From Clostridiales bacterium (GTDB lineage: Bacteria; Bacillota; Clostridia; Christensenellales; Borkfalkiaceae), in contig SVHK01000008.1 of the NCBI GenBank assembly GCA_015055865.1, forward strand, positions 1 through 50,823: 50,823 nt of DNA, in the 5' to 3' direction. The position numbers and the translations under genes were made by a program. Below the pieces are notes generated by a model. That model saw only the letters and a list, made by a program, of their open reading frames with translations. It searched no databases and was not told the DNA's origin. The first letter of the stretch is position 1, and every line of letters starts with the position of its first letter. This document shows, in pieces, positions 1 to 7,179 of the stretch.

Positions 1-146
1 ATTTCTTCCGTTCCTTCTGGAGTCATTGTTGAATAGCGTGAGATGTCCGTTAATTTCTCAATATCATCTCCATCACAAGAAGCAAAGGAAAGACAAAATA
101 TAGCACCTAAAATTATTGATATGAGCCTTGGAAATTTTTTCTTCAT
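1..146 (-). CDS. Lipoprotein, N-terminal part (runs off window)
   Basis: The visible 48 codons start at an ATG with a GGAGGT ribosome binding site 6 bases upstream. They encode a basic start (MKKKFPRL), a hydrophobic stretch and a lipobox ending FASC, followed by an acidic, soluble region. This is the layout of a lipoprotein that is diacylated on Cys24 and held on the outer face of the membrane. The remainder lies outside the window, so no function can be assigned. A good promoter lies just upstream and five repeated 12-mers lie upstream of that promoter. Confidence 0.75.
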   Translation of the reverse strand, partial: MKKKFPRLISIILGAIFCLSFASCDGDDIEKLTDISRYSTMTPEGTEE

Positions 147-163
147 ATGTATACCTCCATTCA

Positions 164-192
164 ATTATATCACATCTTGACGATTTTTTCAA
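164..192 (-). promoter_or_regulatory. Sigma-A promoter of the lipoprotein gene
   Basis: Reading the minus strand, TTGAAA (192-187) and TATAAT (169-164) are separated by 17 bases, and the lipoprotein start is 18 bases downstream of the -10 box. Confidence 0.65.
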
Positions 193-215
193 TCGAGCAT
201 AATAGGTCGCAAGGA

Positions 216-312
216 TATTTTTAACGATTACCTACATAATTTTAACGATTAGGGTATCTTTTTAACGATTACCCATAATTTTAACGATTACCGCATAATT
301 TTAACGATTTGA
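216..312. repeat. Five tandem, helically phased copies of a TTTTAACGATTA-type 12-mer
   Basis: The core TTAACGATT(A/T) occurs at about 221, 242, 262, 281 and 301, giving start-to-start steps of 21, 20, 19 and 20 bases. Intervening sequences differ, so the core is what is conserved. The array sits directly upstream of the lipoprotein promoter. It could be a set of binding sites on one face of the helix or the multiply repeated end of an IS21-type element. No transposase is visible. Confidence 0.7.
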
Positions 313-339
313 GGATGGGTAAAAAAAGTAGGCGCAACC

Positions 340-381
340 AAAAATCGGCTCTCAACGGTCAAAACTACCGTCAAAAGCCGA
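340..381 (-). terminator. Rho-independent terminator (second after tRNA-Pro)
   Basis: On the minus strand TCGGCT pairs with AGCCGA and an inner ACGGT pairs with ACCGT. The hairpin is followed by TTTTT. It backs up the terminator at 412-459. Confidence 0.6.
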
Positions 382-411
382 AAATAAGGTAAAAATACCC
401 CTAAAAGCAAC

Positions 412-459
412 AAAAAGGGTAATAATCTCGATACTTTTTGTATCAAAATTATCACCCTT
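412..459 (-). terminator. Rho-independent terminator of tRNA-Pro
   Basis: On the minus strand AAGGGT/ACCCTT closes a long hairpin with inner ATAAT/ATTAT and GATAC/GTATC pairings, followed by a T tract. It begins a few bases past the tRNA-Pro 3' end. Confidence 0.75.
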
Positions 460-462
460 TCG

Positions 463-538
463 TGGTCGAGGCGACGGGATTCGAACCCACGACCTCTTGG
501 TCCCGAACCAAGCGCGCTACCAACTGCGCTACGCCTCG
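463..538 (-). tRNA. tRNA-Pro (anticodon CGG)
   Basis: The 76-nt cloverleaf folds fully. Acceptor CGAGGCG pairs with CGCCTCG, the anticodon stem is CTTGG/CCAAG with loop TTCGGGA, the T loop is TTCGAAT, the discriminator is A, and CCA is encoded. The anticodon CGG reads proline codon CCG. Confidence 0.97.
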
Positions 539-550
539 TAATCTTTTTCA

Positions 551-579
551 ATTATACACAAATTGCCCCTCTTTGTCAA
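551..579 (-). promoter_or_regulatory. Promoter of tRNA-Pro
   Basis: Full consensus TTGACA (579-574), a 17-base spacer and TATAAT (556-551) on the minus strand. The -10 box is 12 bases from the tRNA 5' end. Confidence 0.85.
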
Positions 580-660
580 GAATAAATTTCCGCTTTTTTA
601 TAAATTTTCCCCTTTTTTATAAAAACTTTATTTGTCTCACAAAAAAGTTCTTTTCTTTGC

Positions 661-689
661 TTTACAAATCATAACTATATTGCTATAAT
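661..689 (+). promoter_or_regulatory. Promoter of the pyrophosphatase gene
   Basis: TTTACA (661-666), a 17-base spacer and TATAAT (684-689), about 50 bases upstream of the chosen start codon. Confidence 0.75.
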
Positions 690-740
690 ATAAGTTACCG
701 ATTGTTTTTTATTAAACAAAATAAAAAGGAGCATTCTACT

Positions 741-2366
741 ATGGACGTAAAAATCTATCTTCCTTTAACGCTCGTAGTCTTCGCAACTATCGTTACCTTG
801 TGCTACGTATTCATTCTATTTCACAAGATTTCAAAGCTCAAAATAGCCAACAAAAAAGTTGAAGAACTTCAGGAATATATCCATAACGGCGCTCTAACCT
901 TTCTCTCTCGAGAATACAAGGTTATTATCCCCTTCGTTTTAGGGATAGGCGTAATCTTGACGATGTTGGGCTTTATTCCACAACTTCAAGGCGCTGAAGG
1001 TATCGGTTGGCCCGCGGCAATTTGTTTTGCCATTGGCGCACTATTCTCTGCGATGGCTGGTTGGATTGGTATGTCCATTGCAACCAAAGCAAACGCAAGA
1101 ACGGCAATAAAAGCAAAGGAAGAAGGTATGTCAGGCGCATTAAAAACGGCGTTTGGCGGTGGCGCGGTGCTGGGTCTTTCCGTTGCAGGCCTGGGGCTTT
1201 TAGGCTTAACGACCATCTTTCTCGTAGTTTACTGGATTAGCGGTAGCCTTAGCCTTTCCGTTCAAGTACTTACAGGGTATAGCCTTGGTTGTTCCATGAT
1301 TGCGCTCTTCGCGCGTGTAGGCGGCGGTATTTATACCAAAGCAGCCGACGTAGGCGCAGACCTCGTCGGAAAATTAGAAGCAGGTATCCCCGAAGACGAC
1401 GCGAGAAATCCTGCAACTATTGCTGACAACGTTGGCGACAACGTTGGTGACATTGCCGGTATGGGTTCCGACCTTACGGAATCGTACGTCGGTTCTATAA
1501 TTTCCTGCCTTACTATGGCGCTTTTCACCTTTAGCTCAAATACAAACGGCTATAAATATTTACTCTTTCCGCTTTTGATTTGTGCCGTTGGCGTTTTGGC
1601 TTCCGTTTTTTCCGCATTGATTATCCGCGCTAGAAACTGGAAAGATCCCCACAAAGCACTGAACATCTCTACGTATATAGCAACGGGCATCGTCATAGTG
1701 GCGTCCGTATTGCTGTCTATTTTCTATCTTAAGGAATGGAAATTTATGCTTTGCGTTATTAGCGGTCTTGTGGCAGGCATAGCAATCGGGTTCGTTGCCG
1801 AGCTCTATACGTCCGACGAGTTTAGCTCGGTAAAACAAATCGCAAAAGAATCACAAACGGGACACGGCACGAATATTATTGCAGGCCTCGGCGTTGGTAT
1901 GAAGTCTACTTGTCTTACCATCGTTTGTCTTTGCTTTGCAATCGCACTTGCCTATTTCTTTGGCGGTGCATATGGAATTTCCTTGACAACAGTCGGTATG
2001 CTTTGTACCGTAGGCATTACCGTTTCGGTTGACGGCTACGGCCCTATCGCCGACAATGCAGGCGGTATTGCTGAAATGGCGGAGCTCCCTAAAGAAGTTC
2101 GAACTATCACCGATAAACTTGACTCCGTTGGCAACACAACCGCAGCTATCGGTAAAGGTTTTTGTATCGGTTCCGCAACGCTTACGGCGCTTGCTTTTAT
2201 TTTATCCTTTATTGAATCGGCAAAAGTGTCAATCACCCTTGAAAATCCTTGCGTTCTTATCGGTTTAATTATCGGCGCAATGCTCCCTTATCTCTTCTCT
2301 GCAATGACCATCGCTTCGGTAGGTAAAGCGGCAAATAAGATTTTCTGCTCAATAGATGCTTTATAA
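741..2366 (+). CDS. hppA: Membrane-bound pyrophosphatase, C-terminally truncated
   Basis: The family couples pyrophosphate hydrolysis to Na+ or H+ pumping across the membrane. The start at 741 is chosen because AAGGAG lies 9 bases upstream; an in-frame start at 702 has no such site. The first substrate motif (DVGADLVG...EDDARNP, then DNVGDNVGD) lies near residues 202-250 and the second (VDGYGPIADN) near 430. Alanine in GNTTAAIGKG (about 464-470) is the K+-dependent type. The reading frame stops after 541 residues at IFCSIDAL, whereas family members run to roughly 670-700. The last helices and the conserved GGAWDNAKK and GDTVGDPFKD segments, which supply catalytic Asp and Lys residues, are absent, and the following 220 bases do not encode them. 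The enzyme is probably inactive, although promoter and start are intact. Confidence 0.9.
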   Translation: MDVKIYLPLTLVVFATIVTLCYVFILFHKISKLKIANKKVEELQEYIHNGALTFLSREYKVIIPFVLGIGVILTMLGFIPQLQGAEGIGWPAAICFAIGALFSAMAGWIGMSIATKANARTAIKAKEEGMSGALKTAFGGGAVLGLSVAGLGLLGLTTIFLVVYWISGSLSLSVQVLTGYSLGCSMIALFARVGGGIYTKAADVGADLVGKLEAGIPEDDARNPATIADNVGDNVGDIAGMGSDLTESYVGSIISCLTMALFTFSSNTNGYKYLLFPLLICAVGVLASVFSALIIRARNWKDPHKALNISTYIATGIVIVASVLLSIFYLKEWKFMLCVISGLVAGIAIGFVAELYTSDEFSSVKQIAKESQTGHGTNIIAGLGVGMKSTCLTIVCLCFAIALAYFFGGAYGISLTTVGMLCTVGITVSVDGYGPIADNAGGIAEMAELPKEVRTITDKLDSVGNTTAAIGKGFCIGSATLTALAFILSFIESAKVSITLENPCVLIGLIIGAMLPYLFSAMTIASVGKAANKIFCSIDAL

Positions 2367-2415
2367 AGCTCATATAATTGTTTTGTTTTTCCGCTTACGC
2401 TATACTAAATTGTAT

Positions 2416-2438
2416 CCGCCACTTTTTACAAGTAGCGG
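2416..2438 (-). terminator. Possible terminator hairpin after the GH20 gene
   Basis: As minus-strand RNA, CCGCUACUU pairs with AAGUGGCGG (9 pairs, one G-U) around a 5-base loop. The following tract is only AUACAAUUUA, so termination may be weak. It lies between two converging genes. Confidence 0.35.
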
Positions 2439-2585
2439 AGCATGAGTTTTATCCCATCGCATTTTATCTTTTGTTCTCCCTTAATTGTATTTCTTACGAT
2501 AAATAACCTTACAGCTTTTCAAATTAGCAATAAATTTACAATCTTTTAACACACATCTATCCAATTGCATAATCATTTCGAAATA

Positions 2586-4175
2586 TTACAATACGTTCGT
2601 CGTTACCATTTCAGACCACATATAACATCCGAATATTTCTTCTTTTGAAAAACGGTCTAGTATATTTTCTTCAAGCTCGGGAATGTTAATAATATTTCCT
2701 TTGACGTAGTCCATCAGCCGTTCTCGACATGACCGCAATCTTTGTTTCAATCCACCCAAACGAATATCGTGTACGTCGAACCCATTCGGGTTATTTTCTT
2801 TATACCAAAGATCGCGGAATTTTTGATAAAAAATCTCCAGCTTGGTTTCCACCAATAAATATTCTTCTATAATCTTAGAAAGCTGAAAATTCTCTTTCTT
2901 ATTGTAAGCAATTCTTGTACGATACCCCAATCCGTATTTTAAAGACAATACGTCGCAAAGCGATGCTAAAGCTTCAAAAATATAGGAATAATTTTTACTC
3001 TTTTGGGCATAACCGAATAGCAGCTCTGCGTACTTGGTATATTCTTCGTTTATACTGTCTTTAATTTCACTTTCCAGCCAACAATTAAAAGGATCTCCGT
3101 ATAAAGCGTATTTACTTATATTACTTTTGCAGTTTCTATTCTCACCAACGTAATTCGGAAGATCGCAAGCGCTAAGAGCGTCAAAATCTTCTCCCGTAAT
3201 TTGGTTAAACTCCGTTTTAATTTTAGTCATATCTCTTTGCCCGTCATAAAGCTTTTTTAATGCAAAAAGAGACGGTAATACCGAATAAAACGAGCATTCT
3301 TTTCCATTATCCCCCCATAACGCAAATAAAACATTATCTATCTGATGCTCTTTAGCCGCTTGCATTGCGGGAATCATTGTCTGCATTGTAAATTCATTAC
3401 CCGATGCAAAACCCGTCCAAGTCCACGCTCCGCCTGCGAACCAAATTTCGTTATTGAATTTTTTGTGTGCCAAAAACATCTCGTCGTACATTTTCTTATC
3501 TTCATGATAATAATCCCAATACACCAAGCCAACGTTCTTAGGCGTAATTTCAATAACATCTTGAGAAATATTAGGGTTTTTGGGAGCATATTCGCCATGA
3601 TTGCCTAAGCGAAAAAACATATCCGACCACATAATCGGCTTGAAATTATATTTTTCGGCTATATCAATTACTTTTTTCAAATGATTACTTAAAATCTCAA
3701 AACGATTTTTAAATCCATTCTTGTCCAAATATTTTCCTAACCCTAACATATGAGCTTCATCCATACCGATATGGACGTAATTCGATTTGAAACATTTACG
3801 CAAAGTTTTGAAAATGCTTTCAATAAGCTTATAGGTCCTATCTTCTTCCACTAGCAAAATATCTACCGTATCGTTAATAGCTCGGTATTCCTCCCACCGA
3901 AAAATTTGATTCAAATGAGCAAGAGTTTGTACGCAAGGAATGACCTCTATTCCGATTTTTTCACACTCTTCTACAACAAACGAAAGTTGTGCTTGCGTAT
4001 ATCTACCTCTCATATATCCAAAAAACGGCTCTCCCTCGACCTCAAACGTATCTTCGGTGTAAAGCTGAATCATGTTATATCCAAAGGATTTCAAGAGCTT
4101 TGCAAAATTGATTACTTCTTCGGGCTTCATTACCGCATTACGAGAACAATCGAGCATAACACCAAATCTTTTCAT
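2586..4175 (-). CDS. GH20-type beta-N-acetylhexosaminidase, cytoplasmic
   Basis: GH20 enzymes remove terminal GlcNAc or GalNAc by substrate-assisted catalysis with an Asp-Glu pair. Here that pair is D139-E140 in HIGMDEAH, followed by GLGKY, at the end of a barrel strand as in the family. The N-terminal MKRFGVMLDCSRN start reads directly into the barrel, so there is no signal peptide and no N-terminal GH20b domain. Later aromatic-rich segments (YWDYYHED, GGAWTWTGF, ALWGDNG) fit the sugar pocket. AAGGAG precedes the start by about 11 bases. The C-terminal 170 residues are helical and unassigned. It is the last gene of the sugar cluster, so its substrate should be imported oligosaccharide. Family certain; exact substrate unknown. 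Confidence 0.88.
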   Translation of the reverse strand: MKRFGVMLDCSRNAVMKPEEVINFAKLLKSFGYNMIQLYTEDTFEVEGEPFFGYMRGRYTQAQLSFVVEECEKIGIEVIPCVQTLAHLNQIFRWEEYRAINDTVDILLVEEDRTYKLIESIFKTLRKCFKSNYVHIGMDEAHMLGLGKYLDKNGFKNRFEILSNHLKKVIDIAEKYNFKPIMWSDMFFRLGNHGEYAPKNPNISQDVIEITPKNVGLVYWDYYHEDKKMYDEMFLAHKKFNNEIWFAGGAWTWTGFASGNEFTMQTMIPAMQAAKEHQIDNVLFALWGDNGKECSFYSVLPSLFALKKLYDGQRDMTKIKTEFNQITGEDFDALSACDLPNYVGENRNCKSNISKYALYGDPFNCWLESEIKDSINEEYTKYAELLFGYAQKSKNYSYIFEALASLCDVLSLKYGLGYRTRIAYNKKENFQLSKIIEEYLLVETKLEIFYQKFRDLWYKENNPNGFDVHDIRLGGLKQRLRSCRERLMDYVKGNIINIPELEENILDRFSKEEIFGCYMWSEMVTTNVL

Positions 4176-4212
4176 TACTGGCTCTTCTCCTTTTATTTAT
4201 TATTCGCAATAT

Positions 4213-5124
4213 TCATATATACTCAACAGCGGGAATTTTTTCAGCTAACCACCGTACGAACAAAACAATCGGCGTTGCGATCGTCGTAAAGAATAACCCT
4301 GCCGCAGACAATACCCCGTAAAAACCTTCTACGCCTGACTTGTTTGAATATACTTGATTAAACATCCAAAAGTTCAACGTCGAAGTTCCGGAAGCACCGC
4401 CCGTAAACAAAAGAATCGGACCGCCTGCGCCTAAAAATCCCGTCATTGAGAAAATTAAAAGCGAAGATATCGTAGGCATAATTAACGGCAATATAATACT
4501 CCAAAGTTCACGCCAAATTCCACAACCGTCAATGCACGCTGCTTCTAATACTTCTTGAGGGATTCTTGTCAACGCTCCACCCCACATCAACATATTGCTC
4601 GGCAAGCCAAGCCAAATCGTGTAGATAATAATCGTCGTTGTCGCCGTTTCTTCTAAAGAGAACAAACCCACCGCAGGGAAAGGATGACCTAACTGCTCGA
4701 AAATTAACCCAACCGGACCCCAAGGTTTTACGAATTCTTTAAATACGGTTACCAAAACCATCGACGATATGATACTAGGCAAATAGAAAACGATTCTAAA
4801 ATATCTGTAACCGAAAATCTTTTTATACAAAAAGTAACTAATGATAATCCCTGTCGGAAAAAAGCATAAGCCAACAACGAAATAAAGCAAAGTGTTTTTT
4901 AACGCCAAACCTATGCTACCGTCGGCAGCCGTAAGTTCTTTAAAAAAGTATTCAAAATTATCCAATGTCCATCCGCCTTGCGCATCTTGAAAAGCCAATG
5001 TAAAAGAACTGAGATTTATATAAAGATAAAAAACTAAAAAGTGTATGATCGGTATTAATAACATTGCCGTTAAAAATATCGTTTTTTCCTTTTTTCTCAA
5101 TTCATTTTTCTTATTTTCGACCAT
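4213..5124 (-). CDS. Sugar ABC transporter permease (MalF/UgpA type)
   Basis: A six-helix inner-membrane permease. The EAA loop that docks to the ATPase is clear: EAACIDGCGIWRELW then ILPLIMP. The start is placed at MVENKKN, because GGGGAGG lies just upstream; an in-frame ATG 15 bases earlier overlaps that site. It sits 19 bases after the ADP-ribosylglycohydrolase-fold gene and 37 bases before the GH20 gene. Carbohydrate importers of this class need two permeases, a binding protein and an ATPase. None of these others is in the window, so this subunit is either an orphan of an eroded cluster or works with partners encoded elsewhere. Confidence 0.88.
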   Translation of the reverse strand: MVENKKNELRKKEKTIFLTAMLLIPIIHFLVFYLYINLSSFTLAFQDAQGGWTLDNFEYFFKELTAADGSIGLALKNTLLYFVVGLCFFPTGIIISYFLYKKIFGYRYFRIVFYLPSIISSMVLVTVFKEFVKPWGPVGLIFEQLGHPFPAVGLFSLEETATTTIIIYTIWLGLPSNMLMWGGALTRIPQEVLEAACIDGCGIWRELWSIILPLIMPTISSLLIFSMTGFLGAGGPILLFTGGASGTSTLNFWMFNQVYSNKSGVEGFYGVLSAAGLFFTTIATPIVLFVRWLAEKIPAVEYI

Positions 5125-5143
5125 ATTTATCCTCCCCATCTAA

Positions 5144-6943
5144 TTATTTTGTATTCAGAGAATAGTATTCCATATAATCCAACCATTCCGAACAGCCGAA
5201 CGTAGTGGAAAAACCCATAAAGAACTCCCCTTCGCCATGTTCAGGAAAACTTATTTCTACGTCATTCAAAAATTGAGAAAGCTTTACTTGCGTCCACGTA
5301 TTGTCGCGATGGAAGGTGGGAACGTAAAACTTTCCATTCCCTTCATATACAACTTCGCCGTTAATTTTCAAAACAAACGGGCGCGTACCACCACAAGAAA
5401 CCCTCGAAAATTTATTAGCTGTTGCATTTAATTGAATGGAATATGTATAAGCGCCTTGGGGTACGTTGAAAAAGGTGGAAGTATTTTCAAAGTAGCTGAT
5501 TTCCCCCGTATTTTCATCCTTGATTTGCCATTCACGCGACATCGGCAAACCGGCTTCCACCAAAAATCTCAAACCGCCGATTTCAAGGTTGATAAGCAAA
5601 GGATTGTTTTGCGTTCTTTTTACGTTTTTCTTTAACAGAACTCTCAAAGGAATTTCTACGCTTTCCCCTGCTTTTAAGGAAAACTCGCTATTTGTTTTGT
5701 CTGCCGTGAAATGATACGGGAAACTAAAATCCAACTTTCCTTTTATCTCAAAGGTGTTTGTATTGACGAGTTTCAAGGAATATTCCGTCTTTTCATTGGG
5801 GACAATTGCTATCTTTTCGGGATATTTCAAAACCATCATACAAGGGGTATGTGCCAATAACGATTCTTTACTCCCAACGCTCCAATCAAATACTTTTTCG
5901 TAATCGTTCGTCCACGGCTGGGGCATTTTTATATTTTTATAATTAGTCAAACCTTCAACGGTTACTTTTCCGTAATATTCTTGTACGAAATAGGAAACGC
6001 ACATAACCGTATCGCAAAACTCCCCAATCGTTCTATCACAATGCGCGTTTACAATATTTTCAGAAAGCACCAATGCGTCACCTATCGGGTCGGTCCACTT
6101 TTTATCAATTCTATCGGAATCTATAATCCCCATGATCGACCCAACGGTCGCACAGGTACAATCAGCGTCATAACCCAAAGACGCAGCCGTACAAATTGCT
6201 TTATCAAAATCACCTTCACAGGAAATTAAAGACAGTAAAATAAAGGATAAATTGATAATTACGTTTGTCCAATTATCCGAATAATATTTTTCAAGAACCA
6301 ACGCGCGCACTTTCAACACGTCTTTTGTCTTTTCATATGCTTCGATTACATCCGAAAAGGCGTTATATAACTTACTCTTTTTATCGATACATTCCAAACC
6401 AACTGCAACAAGTTTTTTAATATCGCTTTCCACAAAAGCTTGGCTTTCAAGTGCCGCCAAGAACATTTCTGCGTATATCCCGTCCTCGTTATGGTCGGTC
6501 GTAGCGTCTTCTCTTGCCAATAAAGACGCCAATTTAGGGTTAGCAGGCGCTAGACACGCCCACAATTCGCTACGAATCGCACCGCCCATTCCTTCCGTAA
6601 ATTTATTGCGATAGATACCGCTTAAAGGAGCGTTTATCCCTAATTTATGGTTAGCAATCGCTACACCGTATTCGTCGGGTGCACTATCAAGAATATGCTT
6701 AAGCCAAATATCCGCAATATTTAACCTTGATACCGGTAATCCTTTATGTAATAAAATTTCCAAATTCAAAACCTGTAAATCCAAATCGTCGTTTGCAAGC
6801 ATTTTCGTAGGCACGGGATTATAATAAGTCACTTCATTTACTCTAATGTCCCCTTCATACGGTATTCCTAAAGTACCGCCAACCGTTTTTCCAATAAACG
6901 CGCCTTTTACTTTCTTTTTATATTGCTCAAAAGAAATATTCAT
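5144..6943 (-). CDS. ADP-ribosylglycohydrolase-fold protein with C-terminal beta domain
   Basis: Residues 1 to about 320 match the ADP-ribosylglycohydrolase (DraG/ARH) fold, which uses two metal ions held by Asp residues. NDD at 51-53, DHNED at 150-154 and GYDADC at 257-262 are the expected metal-site positions, and the helical spacing fits. Residues from about 350 to 599 look like beta sandwich modules and may bind a ligand or partner. AAGGAG lies just upstream of the start. Proteins of this family inside sugar-use clusters are probably glycoside or nucleoside hydrolases rather than protein de-ADP-ribosylases; that is inference from context. The gene lies between the GH94 and permease genes. 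Confidence 0.85.
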   Translation of the reverse strand: MNISFEQYKKKVKGAFIGKTVGGTLGIPYEGDIRVNEVTYYNPVPTKMLANDDLDLQVLNLEILLHKGLPVSRLNIADIWLKHILDSAPDEYGVAIANHKLGINAPLSGIYRNKFTEGMGGAIRSELWACLAPANPKLASLLAREDATTDHNEDGIYAEMFLAALESQAFVESDIKKLVAVGLECIDKKSKLYNAFSDVIEAYEKTKDVLKVRALVLEKYYSDNWTNVIINLSFILLSLISCEGDFDKAICTAASLGYDADCTCATVGSIMGIIDSDRIDKKWTDPIGDALVLSENIVNAHCDRTIGEFCDTVMCVSYFVQEYYGKVTVEGLTNYKNIKMPQPWTNDYEKVFDWSVGSKESLLAHTPCMMVLKYPEKIAIVPNEKTEYSLKLVNTNTFEIKGKLDFSFPYHFTADKTNSEFSLKAGESVEIPLRVLLKKNVKRTQNNPLLINLEIGGLRFLVEAGLPMSREWQIKDENTGEISYFENTSTFFNVPQGAYTYSIQLNATANKFSRVSCGGTRPFVLKINGEVVYEGNGKFYVPTFHRDNTWTQVKLSQFLNDVEISFPEHGEGEFFMGFSTTFGCSEWLDYMEYYSLNTK

Positions 6944-6965
6944 TTTTTCTCCTTAATTCTCACTT

Positions 6966-7169
6966 TTATTCTTTCATCAATTTTACTAGCTTACCATCTT
7001 GCGTTGCCGATTCTTCCGCAGCAAATCCCATTTCGTGGCTTTGCATAGATACATAAATATCCGACAACATTTCCGCTTGTTTATAGTTTTCACTAAACTC
7101 TCTAACCAAGCCCATATCTCCACCACCGTGAGAGGCGTAAATTTCATTTTCGTAAGAACATTCCGCTTT
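6966..7169 (-). pseudogene. C-terminal fragment of a Gfo/Idh/MocA oxidoreductase
   Basis: Between the GH94 and ADP-ribosylglycohydrolase-fold genes the minus strand keeps 67 in-frame codons with no start codon at their head. An in-frame TAG lies just upstream, and the fragment begins 10 bases after the GH94 stop. It reads ASHGGGDMGLVREF, then SDIYVSMQSHEMGFAAEESA, then GKLVKL before the stop. HGGGD-GL followed by S-x3-SH-x-x-FAAE-S is the usual ending of NAD-dependent Gfo/Idh/MocA sugar dehydrogenases. The catalytic and NAD-binding parts are gone. It was probably left by a deletion that joined GH94 to the tail of a neighbouring gene. Confidence 0.75.
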
Positions 7170-7179
7170 CTATTCCTTT

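Noticed and set aside
216..312. CRISPR array
   Set aside because: The repeat is only about 12 bases with 8-9 base gaps, and no cas genes are present.
288..551. Short open frame across tRNA-Pro
   Set aside because: Its translation (GPRGRGFESRRLD) is the well-known spurious product of a tRNA gene.
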